The position numbers and the translations under genes were made by a program. From positions 2,380,905 to 2,444,904 of the forward strand of contig NZ_CP012410.1 of the NCBI RefSeq assembly GCF_001274535.1: a stretch of DNA of 64,000 nt. The letters are read 5' to 3'. The stretch comes from Leptotrichia sp. oral taxon 212 (GTDB lineage: Bacteria; Fusobacteriota; Fusobacteriia; Fusobacteriales; Leptotrichiaceae). Shown here piece by piece: positions 39,738 to 48,047 of this stretch. Position 1 is the stretch's first letter. Each line of letters opens with the position of its first letter. The notes under the pieces were generated by a model. The model was not told the DNA's origin. It saw only the letters and a list, made by a program, of their open reading frames with translations, and searched no databases.

Positions 39738-40511
39738 CTACTCCGCAACAGTACATCCCCAGCCATCATAATATCCATTTAAGGATTCGGCAATTTCTAC
39801 AAGTTCCCATACAACTTCATTTATATGATTGAATACAACATTATCCATTCTTGAAATATTAATCTGATAAGTATCTGTCTCATCTTCCATCTTTTTGCTT
39901 GAAAGAATTTTATAGCCCAGTTCTTCTACTTTTTTTGCAGCCAAATTTAGGCTTTCTTCTGAATAAAAATAAAGCCAGTGGTCTATTTCACGTTCTTTTT
40001 CGAGATTGTCCCCCTGTTTCATTAAATTTTCTATAACACTTCTGTTCATCATCGCTTTATAGGAATAAATATCAGGATAAAGAAAATTAAAATAAATATC
40101 CCATTTTACATCTTCAGCTACTGAACAGTTCCACTGATAATTCGGGAATTTTTTTAATGCTTCTTTACAAAGCTCTTCACTTTTTTCAGGTTCTTTAGTA
40201 AAAACGTGAAGTTCAAGTCTTCCCTGTGATTTTACAGTTCCTGCAAATATATCTTCCAAAGTTTCCAGTCTATTTATTACTTCATCTTCAATATCACATA
40301 AAATCGGGTATTCTTCATTAGATGAAAGTCCATTTTCAGTAGGATTATTCATATTTATGAATAGGCTGATTCTATGATTATAATCTTCAACAGGCGCTAT
40401 ATCATATAAAGACAAGTTAAGACGGATAGAGGCTGGCTTATCATCTACACGGCACATATAAAAGTTCCAGTTTTGTCTTATTTCATTAAAAATTTTTTTC
40501 AATTTTTTCAC
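39738..40511 (-). CDS. DUF695 plus RraB-like two-domain protein
   Basis: 257 residues. The N-terminal half resembles DUF695 (RLNLSLYDIAPVEDYNHRISLFINM ... LSSNEEYPILCDIEDEV). The C-terminal half has the RraB (RNase E inhibitor-like) pattern: DHWLYFYSEESLNLAAKKVEELGYKI, then a final NGYYDGWGCTVAE. In other genomes this combination occurs as an orphan, often near immunity genes; RNase E control is not implied here. The start is a GTG; a TTG three codons in is also possible. Confidence 0.75.
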   Translation of the reverse strand: MKKLKKIFNEIRQNWNFYMCRVDDKPASIRLNLSLYDIAPVEDYNHRISLFINMNNPTENGLSSNEEYPILCDIEDEVINRLETLEDIFAGTVKSQGRLELHVFTKEPEKSEELCKEALKKFPNYQWNCSVAEDVKWDIYFNFLYPDIYSYKAMMNRSVIENLMKQGDNLEKEREIDHWLYFYSEESLNLAAKKVEELGYKILSSKKMEDETDTYQINISRMDNVVFNHINEVVWELVEIAESLNGYYDGWGCTVAE

Positions 40512-40609
40512 TTCCCTTTCTATATTTAAATTTTCTAACCCGCTATATCCGCATTTGTAAACTCTAACTTCTGATTAACAAAGTTTTTCCATTGTACAAA
40601 AAATTTTAA

Positions 40610-40711
40610 TCACTCTCCTATATTTTTTCTAATCCATTCTCCCATAGGTCTTGAAATAAGGGGTTCTGAAAGTGTTAGACTACCATCATCTTCGTGATAG
40701 GTATTTGACAC
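40610..40711 (-). pseudogene. Short coding remnant, C-terminal fragment of an unknown protein
   Basis: A 33-residue frame (GTG start, possible AAGGA site) reading VSNTYHEDDGSLTLSEPLIS then RPMGEWIRKNIGE. Composition is protein-like, unlike the surrounding AT-rich DNA, and it reads like the end of a larger protein whose front has been lost; an in-frame TAA lies just upstream. It could also be a genuine tiny gene. Confidence 0.4.
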
Positions 40712-40809
40712 TACTGTTCCTTAGTTTTCTCTCCTAAAATATATTTTATTTATATTAATATATTATAATATTTTTTTATTTACTTCAACATATTTAATTT
40801 TTTTTAAAA

Positions 40810-40839
40810 TTGTAGTAGAATAAAAATAAAATGTATTAT
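40810..40839 (+). promoter_or_regulatory. Possible promoter of the plus-strand island
   Basis: TTGTAG (40810-40815), 18-base spacer, TATTAT (40834-40839), about 55 bases before the GTG at 40896. No other good promoter was seen ahead of these genes. Confidence 0.4.
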
Positions 40840-40895
40840 AAAAGCCTTGTTCATTTTAACAGACTAAATCTATCTCATCCAAGGAGGAAAATAAA

Positions 40896-41192
40896 GTGTT
40901 TAGAAAGAAAAAGGAAGTTTTTCATGTTGGAAAAGTTGAAATTATTATTAATGAATCAACCCTTGATGTATTTAGAAATACAATCTATTATGTAGATATG
41001 CAGAATGCCCTGTGTATTAAAGGTGTTCCGTTTATTACCTGCGATATTTACGAAGATGAATTTTCTGACCATTTAATTGCTCAGGTGGGACTGGAAGATG
41101 ATGAAGACAATGATATATTACCAAGTGCAGAGGAACTGAAAAACAAAAAAATTGTTTGCTTTATTCAGTTAGATGAGCATATAATGAGATAA
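40896..41192 (+). CDS. Small acidic protein of unknown function
   Basis: 98 residues, GTG start after AAGGAGG. Soluble, acidic in the second half (GLEDDEDNDILPSAEEL). The strand pattern FHVGKVEIIINESTLDVFRNTIYYVDM and KIVCFIQLDEHIMR is regular but I recognise no family. First intact gene of the plus-strand island, consistent with a small cytoplasmic immunity-like protein; that is inference only. Confidence 0.65.
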   Translation: MFRKKKEVFHVGKVEIIINESTLDVFRNTIYYVDMQNALCIKGVPFITCDIYEDEFSDHLIAQVGLEDDEDNDILPSAEELKNKKIVCFIQLDEHIMR

Positions 41193-41217
41193 AACTATAA
41201 AAAAGGAGAATACAAAA

Positions 41218-41304
41218 TTGGAAAATAAAAATTTATCTATATACGAATTAATAAAATCTTCTATTCAATCTGATGGAAGGTTAACAGAAACATTTGGAGG
41301 CTAA
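41218..41304 (+). pseudogene. 28-residue frame, probable N-terminal remnant
   Basis: TTG start preceded by AAAGGAG; reads MENKNLSIYELIKSSIQSDG then RLTETFGG and stops, with the last codons overlapping the ribosome site of the next gene. It looks like the beginning of a larger protein whose body has been deleted, leaving the front fused to the leader of the following gene. Confidence 0.4.
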
Positions 41305-41305
41305 A

Positions 41306-42034
41306 ATGAAATTAATGTTCATACTATTTTTTATGCTTCTATTGTTTATTTTTCTATTGTTTATTGTTTTTATAATCAGAAAAAAATTAATAAAAAAGAT
41401 TATGTTTTTAGAAATTGATGAAGATTTAAAAAACTTAGCACCTAAAGAATTTTTTCTAAACATACTTAAGAGAGAAAAATTTTCAAAAATAGTCAACTAT
41501 GTTGGATTTTTCTTATTTTTATTATTTACTTTCTTCATTGTATTTCTAGGATATCAGGAATATAAAGTTTATTCAGATTTTTCAATTACTCCTATTATAC
41601 CAATATTTGTATGGTCTGTTGTCTCTGCTAATTTACTGCTTGCTTTACTGATAAAAAAAAGAGAAAATAAGAGAATTTCTGAAATGTTGGATAATTTAGA
41701 AAAATCTAAACTTTTAAAATGTGCAAAAGCGGATTTTATACTCTCAAATAAAATACTTGAAACTGGAATATTAGGAAATAATATAAAATTTGGAAGTAAA
41801 TTTTTATTTGTTATTTATCCAGGCTATATAATTCCTTATTATTGTCTTGATGATATAAATGTTAAGGAAATTTTTGGTAGATATGGAAGTAAATCCTATT
41901 ATGTAAATGTTATATTAAAAGTACCTTTTAAACCTATAAATATAACTTTTGCCAAAAAAGAAGTTTGTGAAAAAATAAGATATATTCTTTTAAAAAGGAA
42001 ATATAAGGCACAAAATGATAAACCAAATATATAA
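41306..42034 (+). CDS. Membrane protein with PH-like C-terminal region, paralogue A
   Basis: 242 residues from the ATG at 41306 (GGAGG six bases upstream; the in-frame TTG at 41294 precedes that site). Layout: N-terminal helix, motif FLEIDEDLKNLAPKEFFLNI, two membrane helices, the charged KKRENKRISEMLDNLEK linker, then a beta-rich tail (FLFVIYPGYIIPYYCLDDINV ... VCEKIRYILLK) that resembles a bacterial PH-like fold ending in a helix. It is related throughout to 46432-47202 and 47203-47958. Confidence 0.72.
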   Translation: MKLMFILFFMLLLFIFLLFIVFIIRKKLIKKIMFLEIDEDLKNLAPKEFFLNILKREKFSKIVNYVGFFLFLLFTFFIVFLGYQEYKVYSDFSITPIIPIFVWSVVSANLLLALLIKKRENKRISEMLDNLEKSKLLKCAKADFILSNKILETGILGNNIKFGSKFLFVIYPGYIIPYYCLDDINVKEIFGRYGSKSYYVNVILKVPFKPINITFAKKEVCEKIRYILLKRKYKAQNDKPNI

Positions 42035-42064
42035 TAAAAAATAGATGTACTACACCTTCAATCC

Positions 42065-42091
42065 TGTGTCCGACTTTTTTGGGTCAGTACA
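42065..42091 (+). mobile_element. Probable solo terminal inverted repeat of an IS3/IS150-type element
   Basis: The stretch TGTGTCCGACTTTTTTGGGT followed by CAGTACA is the mirror of IS150-type ends (TGTACTGACCC-AAAAA-GTCGGACA as I recall them). No transposase or second end is present nearby; a short TGTACTACAC at 42046 could be a decayed partner. It looks like the scar of a lost insertion. Confidence 0.5.
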
Positions 42092-42156
42092 CTATCTCAA
42101 AAAATTGAAAAAAGTGTTATAATTATTAACAGAAATATCTGGAGGTTAAAATAAAA

Positions 42157-43305
42157 TTGATATTTGAATTGACTAATGAACAAAGAAAATATTTAGGACT
42201 TATTCCTGTAGAAGAACATTGGGAACTTGTAAAGTTTGACAATGGTATCTATTATTATTTTGAAGATGATACTATAAAAAAAGAAATAAAAGTTAGCAAG
42301 AATTATTATCATGAAGCTGAATTAAATGAAAAAACAGCAGAAAATCGTACAATGATACTTCCTAAAACTAAAAGAGGAAAAATAAAAAAGTTTAATTATA
42401 CAGCGACTCAATCTTTTTCTCCTTTTGGAACTTATTTTACTTTTTCAACTGATGGAGTAATTATTGCAAATTACACTTCGCAAAGAACTTATTATTCAGA
42501 AATATTTAGTGAAAAGGAAAAGATATCTATAGATGATTTAAAAAAATGGTTAGATAAATGGATGAAAGAAACTACTGAAGAAGATTTAAAAGAAATTGAA
42601 GAATTTAAAAATGCTAAAAGAAAGCATTATAAATTTAATGAAGGTGATTTCTTTGCTTTTAAAATCAGTAGAAGAGAATGGTGCTTTGGTAGAATTTTAA
42701 TGGATGTTTCTAAACTAAGAAAAGATGAAAATTTTGAAAAGAACAAAAACTATGGTTTAGCTCATCTTATGGGAAAACCTTTAATAATAAAAGTCTATCA
42801 TAAGATAAGTGATAATAAAAATATTGATTTGAAAGAATTATCTAAGTGTTTGGCATTGCCTTCACAAGCTATTATGGATAATATTTTTTATTATGGAGAA
42901 GCTATTATTTTGGGTAATTTACCTTTAAAACCTGAAGAAAATGATATGTTTATTTCAGTTAGTGAAAGTATAAGTGGTATAGATAAAAATATCGCATACT
43001 TACAATATGGACTTATATATAGAGAAATTCCTCTTTCTGATTATGAAAAACTTATTAAAGACTTAAAAATTGGTGCTCAAACTCTTAGAAGAGAAGGAAT
43101 AGGTTTTGTAATAGATACCTATAAATTAAAGGAATGTATAGAAGCAAAGTCCAATTCTCTTTTCTGGGAAAAATATAAAAAACGTAATGTACCTGATTTG
43201 AAAAATCCAGATTATATAGAATTGAAAAGAAAAATTTTTAAAGCCTTTGGACTTGATGCAGATAAAACTTATGAGGAGAATTTAAAAATGTTGGAGGTTA
43301 AATAA
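42157..43305 (+). CDS. Imm26-like protein (putative immunity protein)
   Basis: 382 residues, soluble. The centre has the Imm26 pattern FNEGDFFAFKISRREWCFGRIL (about 156-177) followed by LIIKVYHKISD, as in immunity proteins of polymorphic toxin systems; flanking parts (N-terminal FELTNEQRKYLGL, C-terminal FKAFGLDADKTYEENLKML) are unassigned. The TTG at 42157 is 11 bases from GGAGG; two codons earlier an ATA sits exactly where the paralogous leader at 41306 has its ATG, so the original start seems lost by mutation. Confidence 0.7.
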   Translation: MIFELTNEQRKYLGLIPVEEHWELVKFDNGIYYYFEDDTIKKEIKVSKNYYHEAELNEKTAENRTMILPKTKRGKIKKFNYTATQSFSPFGTYFTFSTDGVIIANYTSQRTYYSEIFSEKEKISIDDLKKWLDKWMKETTEEDLKEIEEFKNAKRKHYKFNEGDFFAFKISRREWCFGRILMDVSKLRKDENFEKNKNYGLAHLMGKPLIIKVYHKISDNKNIDLKELSKCLALPSQAIMDNIFYYGEAIILGNLPLKPEENDMFISVSESISGIDKNIAYLQYGLIYREIPLSDYEKLIKDLKIGAQTLRREGIGFVIDTYKLKECIEAKSNSLFWEKYKKRNVPDLKNPDYIELKRKIFKAFGLDADKTYEENLKMLEVK

Positions 43306-43979
43306 TGTTTTTCTTAGGATATTTAGTTTTTTATTCTGTATTATCACTTTTGATAGATCTATCAGTATTCTTTTCAGTACTTTCCTTTGTATTGGGAGGA
43401 GCATTATATTTTAATAGTAATTCTCCTTTACAAGGAATAGCAATTTGTGCTTTTGGACTATTAATTTTACTTTCAAGCCTATGTTATCATAGTAAAAAGA
43501 TATGTGCTGGAGGTAGTTCATTTGTTAACTACGATACAAGCTATAATTTTCTTTCAGTTTCCATAGCAACAGTTATCTCTGCTATTCCTATTTGGTGTAT
43601 CATTGTTAAAACAAACATAATAGAAATAGGAGGTTCACCTTTATATATTTTTATCCCAAGTCTTCTTATATCTTGGGCTATACTTTTTAAAATAGTGGAT
43701 AGAATTTTCATACACAATAGAAAAACTCAAGAAGTAGTTTTAGGAGATTATTTTACCGTTCATAGAAGTAGAAGAAGTCTTACACATGTCTATATTTTTA
43801 AATTTAAAGATTCTCCAGATTTATATTCTACTGGAATGTTTAAACAAAGAATTTTTATAGATAAAATCGGCTCTAAATTTTCCTGTACTTTTGGAAAAGG
43901 AATTTTTGGAACAAGTTATATAACAAGTATAAAATTAATTGAAGATGCAGGAGTAAATACTCCTATTAGAAAAAAATAA
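43305..43979 (+). CDS. Membrane protein of unknown function
   Basis: 224 residues: five or so membrane helices in the first 150, then a soluble tail (EVVLGDYFTVHRSRRSLTHV ... FGTSYITSIKLIEDAG). ATG shares a base with the stop of the Imm26-like gene and has GGAGG upstream, so the two are translationally coupled and may act together. No family recognised. Confidence 0.7.
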   Translation: MFFLGYLVFYSVLSLLIDLSVFFSVLSFVLGGALYFNSNSPLQGIAICAFGLLILLSSLCYHSKKICAGGSSFVNYDTSYNFLSVSIATVISAIPIWCIIVKTNIIEIGGSPLYIFIPSLLISWAILFKIVDRIFIHNRKTQEVVLGDYFTVHRSRRSLTHVYIFKFKDSPDLYSTGMFKQRIFIDKIGSKFSCTFGKGIFGTSYITSIKLIEDAGVNTPIRKK

Positions 43980-43997
43980 AATCCGGAGGATATTATA

Positions 43998-44780
43998 ATG
44001 GAAAAAAATCGTAAATGGGGATATGTTTTTGATGAAAAATTAAATATGTATGTTCCTAACTTACCAAGACAAAGAAAATTTGCAAAAGTGCTGCTAGTTT
44101 TATCAGCAATCTCTTTTATTACCGCTTCAGTACAGGGATTTTTCTTAGATAAAACTTCTTACGAACAGATATCGTTTCTAATTTACAGCATAGTAGCAAT
44201 ATTCTTCTTTTTATCTTTATATGCCGTCATAAAAATAAATATACGCCTTATCGAAAAAAGATTAAAATTAATTGGAGAAGTCAAAAAAATAGATTCATCT
44301 GAAAAATTCGAAATTCGGCCTTTAAGAAAAAATAGATATCTTTTTTTCTGTATAATTGCCTTTATCATGATGATTTTTGCATTATCTTTTCAGATAAATA
44401 AATTATTAGAAGATTTTTCATTTGAATTTATCATCTATCCCCTTTTTCTTATTGGAATAATGATATTCAGCTATATTAATTTTCTGAAGGAGCTTAAAAA
44501 TAGAAAATATTCCCTGCTTATAGATGGAAAAATTATAAAAATATACTACGAAAATGATGAAATGGAATATATAAAAACAAATAATATAGACTATGTCAGA
44601 TTTTATTCAATCAGACACGGAAGGAAAGCAAGAAGGGAAAAATATCCTACTTTACAAATTTTTGATATTGAAGAAAAAAAACTTGCTGAAATGACTATAA
44701 AATTAAATGATTACTATTTATTAAAGAAATATTTTGCAAAAAACAACGTGGCAATAAACGACCAGTATGAAGATTTTTAA
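43998..44780 (+). CDS. Membrane protein with PH-like tail, short form
   Basis: 260 residues. N-terminal cytoplasmic motif RKWGYVFDEKLNMYVPNLPR, two pairs of membrane helices, then a beta-rich tail YSLLIDGKIIKIYYENDEME ... NNIDYVRFY ... LQIFDIEEKKLAEMTIKLND, which looks PH-like. It is a paralogue of 44800-45903 from the RKW motif onward. Good GGAGGA site. Function unknown; immunity or membrane-stress role is a guess. Confidence 0.7.
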   Translation: MEKNRKWGYVFDEKLNMYVPNLPRQRKFAKVLLVLSAISFITASVQGFFLDKTSYEQISFLIYSIVAIFFFLSLYAVIKINIRLIEKRLKLIGEVKKIDSSEKFEIRPLRKNRYLFFCIIAFIMMIFALSFQINKLLEDFSFEFIIYPLFLIGIMIFSYINFLKELKNRKYSLLIDGKIIKIYYENDEMEYIKTNNIDYVRFYSIRHGRKARREKYPTLQIFDIEEKKLAEMTIKLNDYYLLKKYFAKNNVAINDQYEDF

Positions 44781-44799
44781 CAGGAAAAGGTGAAGAACT

Positions 44800-45903
44800 G
44801 TGGAGTTATCAGAAAAAGATGAGAAATATGTTATTTCCTTACTCAAGCAAGCAAAAAAAGTGGAGGCTATTGCCTTTGTTAAAGATAAAACAGGAATAAC
44901 TTTAAAAGAGGCTAAAGATTATATTGATAAAAAAAATGATAATGAATATTATGATAAAAATATGTCTATTTCTGAAGAAGATGAACAATACTTATCTTCT
45001 CTGATTAATGAAAATAAAGAACTGGAGGCAGTTACTTTTCTTCATAAAAATAAGGATATGTCTTTATTGGAAGCAAAAAATTATACAGATAGGTTAATTT
45101 TAAAGAAAAATATTGAAACTAAGAAAGAAAGTAGCCGTAAATGGAATAGTGTTTATGATGAAAAATTAAATTCTTTTGTTCCTAATTTAGCTAGACAAAA
45201 GAAAGCACTAAAAATAATGAAAGGTGTTTTCCTGATACTTCTGCTTTTTTCTTTAGTTCAGTTGATTTTTTTGGATAGAAGCTCAGATATAAAAATGATA
45301 ATTTTTAGCTTTTCTATCTTAGGTATTCTAGTTTTGATGATAACTTTACCTCTAGGTAGCTTAAGTATCCGCTATATAGAGAATAAATTACAAAAACTTA
45401 AAAATCTGGAACTCTCAAATCAGTTTGAAGTCAAAGCTTTCATCAGTAATTTTGATTTGTTTTTACAAGTCCTAGGAATTCTTATATTTATTATTATAAT
45501 CCCTATTCTTTTTATTAAAAACTATAAGGAAGTTGACTATAAAAACTATAAAGAAATCTTTTATTTTCTTGTGTTGATTGCAATCACAGCTGCTGGTATT
45601 TATGAACTCTTAAAAATGTCGAAGAATAAAAAATATTCTTTAAATATAGACAACAGAGAAATTACTCTGTTATACAATAAGAATGAAATGAAATCTATAA
45701 AAATTGAGAAAATAAATTTTATTGAATTTAATACTGAAAAATCTAGTAGGGGAATAAGCAGTAATATTCCTGTTATACAAATTTTTGATATGGAAAAAAA
45801 TATATTTGCTGAGATGAAAGTAAAAATAAGTGATTATATCCTATTGAAAATGTATTTTGAAAGACATAAAATAATGGTGGATGATAATTTTAAAATTCTT
45901 TAA
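44800..45903 (+). CDS. Membrane protein with two L7/L12-like helical motifs and PH-like tail
   Basis: 367 residues. Residues 1-45 and 50-92 are two copies of a helical unit (LLKQAKKVEAIAFVKDKTGI then TLKEAKDYIDK; LINENKELEAVTFLHKNKDM then SLLEAKNYTDR) that strongly recalls the C-terminal domain of ribosomal protein L7/L12. From about 110 it matches the preceding gene: RKWNSVYDEKLNSFVPNLAR, four membrane helices, PH-like tail ending IMVDDNFKIL. GTG start after AAGGTG. The fusion suggests a cytoplasmic docking module on a membrane anchor. Confidence 0.72.
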   Translation: MELSEKDEKYVISLLKQAKKVEAIAFVKDKTGITLKEAKDYIDKKNDNEYYDKNMSISEEDEQYLSSLINENKELEAVTFLHKNKDMSLLEAKNYTDRLILKKNIETKKESSRKWNSVYDEKLNSFVPNLARQKKALKIMKGVFLILLLFSLVQLIFLDRSSDIKMIIFSFSILGILVLMITLPLGSLSIRYIENKLQKLKNLELSNQFEVKAFISNFDLFLQVLGILIFIIIIPILFIKNYKEVDYKNYKEIFYFLVLIAITAAGIYELLKMSKNKKYSLNIDNREITLLYNKNEMKSIKIEKINFIEFNTEKSSRGISSNIPVIQIFDMEKNIFAEMKVKISDYILLKMYFERHKIMVDDNFKIL

Positions 45904-45986
45904 TTCAGAGAAATTAAAATTGGATACTTATGAAGCTTTTTATGAAAACAAAAAAATAAGAAAGGTTTAAAAGGAGGAGAAAAAAC

Positions 45987-46361
45987 ATGATGATTATGAT
46001 GATGTTCCTTAATATGTTAATACTTGTTATATGCGGCGTAACTCTCATATATTTAATAAGCAGAAAAAAAACAATGGAATGTTTTTATGTAGAAGAAGAA
46101 ACCTTATATCTTAATTCCTTACCTGCAGTAAAAATTCCACTTTCTGATATTGATTATGTGGAATTTTACTATACCCGTATCCGTATCTCTTACAGGGGAC
46201 AAATAAAAGTTCATAAGAAAAATGGAAAAGTGGTTAAACGTTTTTTTCAGACAAGTAGAATTTCACTCTCTGTTACTGAGCAGATGATTTTAGATGAAAT
46301 AGATAAATTAACACCATTTTTTAAGAAGTATTCCATACCTTATACCATTCAAGCTAAGTAG
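45987..46361 (+). CDS. Small membrane-anchored protein with PH-like domain
   Basis: 124 residues: one N-terminal membrane helix (MFLNMLILVICGVTLIYLI), then a compact beta-rich domain (FYVEEETLYLNSLPAVKIPL SDIDYVEFYYTRIRIS) ending in a helix, again PH-like. It looks like a minimal version of the tail found in the neighbouring larger genes. AAGGAGG site; TAG stop. Confidence 0.65.
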   Translation: MMIMMMFLNMLILVICGVTLIYLISRKKTMECFYVEEETLYLNSLPAVKIPLSDIDYVEFYYTRIRISYRGQIKVHKKNGKVVKRFFQTSRISLSVTEQMILDEIDKLTPFFKKYSIPYTIQAK

Positions 46362-46431
46362 AGAAGAAAAATTTATGAATATGAAATTATTGCAGCAAAA
46401 GATATTTTTTACTGGAAAGGAAGTGTTTTAA

Positions 46432-47202
46432 ATGGGAGATTTTGGCCAAATGATGTTTATACCTATTGTTTTTATAGTATTAATGTTTATTGCCATAATC
46501 ACAAAAAAAAGGGGACTAGAAAAAATTGTATTTTTAGAAAGTAATGATAAATTTGAAGATTTAAATCCCAGGGATTTTTTCTATAATATTTTAAAAATGG
46601 AGAGGGGAGCAAAAATAATTTACTGGACAGAAATTATTTTGCTAATTGTGGATACTGCATATATTTTAGTTGGTGGATATTTTCAATATCTTAAGGAAAT
46701 GGAATTTTTAAAAGAATTTCCCAATTTTCCTATAAGCCCTGTTTCATCCCTATTTGTAAAATTCTTTATTCCTATTTTCATGTGGTTTATTCTAGTTTTT
46801 CTATTGGTGTTTGCTTATTTTATGCAAAAGAAGGAAAACAAAAGAATTACTAAAATGTTAGATGATTTAGACAACCATAACCTTTTAACTTATGCAAAAG
46901 AAGATTTTTTTAAATCTGACAGAATAGTTGATACGGGAATAATAGCACAAAGCGACTTAAAACTTGGAGACGACTATTTATTCTGTGTTTATCCGGCATA
47001 TATAATCCCCTATTCCTGGATTAGTGATATAAAAGTTGATAAAATTTATAGTCGTGGAGGAAACTGTTATTATTTAAATTTTACCCTTAAAAACTCTTCT
47101 AATTTTATCAAGATATTTTTTTCTAAAGAGAGTGTAGCTGAAAAAGTTAGGGAGCTTATCTTAAAGGATAGACAGGAACTATACGGAAGGGAAGGATTTT
47201 AA
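46432..47202 (+). CDS. Membrane protein with PH-like C-terminal region, paralogue B
   Basis: 256 residues: N-terminal helix, FLESNDKFEDLNPRDFFYNI, two membrane helices separated by a variable loop, KKENKRITKMLDDLDNHNLL, and the tail LGDDYLFCVYPAYIIPYSWI with YYLNFTLKNSS and a last helix. Closely related to the next gene and to 41306-42034. The start directly follows the stop of a short leader frame (46376-46431), so translation may be coupled to it. Confidence 0.72.
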   Translation: MGDFGQMMFIPIVFIVLMFIAIITKKRGLEKIVFLESNDKFEDLNPRDFFYNILKMERGAKIIYWTEIILLIVDTAYILVGGYFQYLKEMEFLKEFPNFPISPVSSLFVKFFIPIFMWFILVFLLVFAYFMQKKENKRITKMLDDLDNHNLLTYAKEDFFKSDRIVDTGIIAQSDLKLGDDYLFCVYPAYIIPYSWISDIKVDKIYSRGGNCYYLNFTLKNSSNFIKIFFSKESVAEKVRELILKDRQELYGREGF

Positions 47203-47958
47203 ATGGCAATTTATGAAATAGTAGGAAATATTATATTTATTCCTTCACTCTTTATTTTATCTATGTTTCTTGCTTTTTTCTTTAACAAAAGAATAGTTAG
47301 AAAAATTTTATTTTTAGAATTTGATGAAAATGTAAAGAACTTAGCTCCCAGAGATTTTTTTTATAGCATTTTAAAAATGGAAAAATCAATAAAATCTTTT
47401 TATTTGGCAGAAATTTTATTTTTAATAGCTGATACCGTATTTATTCTATTTGGTGGATATGCAATGTATCTTGAAAGACTGGAATTTTCAAAGAAATATT
47501 CATATCTTCTCATAAGTCCTATGTCATTTGTTGTTGAGCGTTTAACAGCACCAGTTATTTTATGGGTTAGCATGTTTTTCTTATTACTTCTTACATTGTT
47601 TATGATAAAAAAAGAAAAGAAAAGAGTTTCTAACATGCTGAATTATTTAAACAAACGTAATCTTCTAAACAGTGCAAAAATAGATTTTTTTAATTCAGAT
47701 AAAATAATTAAAAGTAAAGGAATATTACAAAGTGATATAAAACTTGGAGATAAGTATTTATTTTCCATTTATCCTGCATATATACTCCCCTATTCATGGA
47801 TTAAAGAGGTAAAAATTGAAAAAGTTCATGGTCGTGGTGGTAATGGAGGTTTTTATTATTTAAATTTTACTTTAAACAAATCTTTTAACCCTGTAAGTAT
47901 ATTTTTTTCTAAAAAGGAAGATGCTGAACAAGTTAGAAACTTTATCTTAAAAAAATAA
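47203..47958 (+). CDS. Membrane protein with PH-like C-terminal region, paralogue C
   Basis: 251 residues: same layout as paralogue B with FLEFDENVKNLAPRDFFYSI, two membrane helices, KKEKKRVSNMLNYLNKRNLL and LGDKYLFSIYPAYILPYSWI. It begins immediately after the stop of paralogue B, the two being a tandem duplication. A terminator follows, closing the plus-strand island. Confidence 0.72.
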   Translation: MAIYEIVGNIIFIPSLFILSMFLAFFFNKRIVRKILFLEFDENVKNLAPRDFFYSILKMEKSIKSFYLAEILFLIADTVFILFGGYAMYLERLEFSKKYSYLLISPMSFVVERLTAPVILWVSMFFLLLLTLFMIKKEKKRVSNMLNYLNKRNLLNSAKIDFFNSDKIIKSKGILQSDIKLGDKYLFSIYPAYILPYSWIKEVKIEKVHGRGGNGGFYYLNFTLNKSFNPVSIFFSKKEDAEQVRNFILKK

Positions 47959-47993
47959 TGAATCTTTCTCCAGTGTGGAGATAGAAAAAGTTC

Positions 47994-48047
47994 GATAACC
48001 TTAAAAAATATATTTAGCTTAGGATCTCTTAAGGTTATCACTTTTTT
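47994..48047 (+). terminator. Terminator closing the plus-strand island
   Basis: GATAACCTTAA (47994-48004) and TTAAGGTTATC (48029-48039) pair perfectly over 11 bases, followed by CACTTTTTTA. It lies at the junction with the convergent glf gene. Confidence 0.8.

Larger units (their letters stand above)
40512..40895. other. 384-base intergenic region at the left edge of the plus-strand island
   Basis: Holds a 33-codon minus-strand remnant (40610-40711), a plus-strand promoter (40810-40839) and the AAGGAGG ribosome site of the gene at 40896. The rest is AT-rich with no further signal seen. Confidence 0.6.

Noticed and set aside
38295..48045. Island as a prophage or integrated plasmid
   Set aside because: No integrase, capsid, replication or attachment-site signals; gene types fit an immunity array better.
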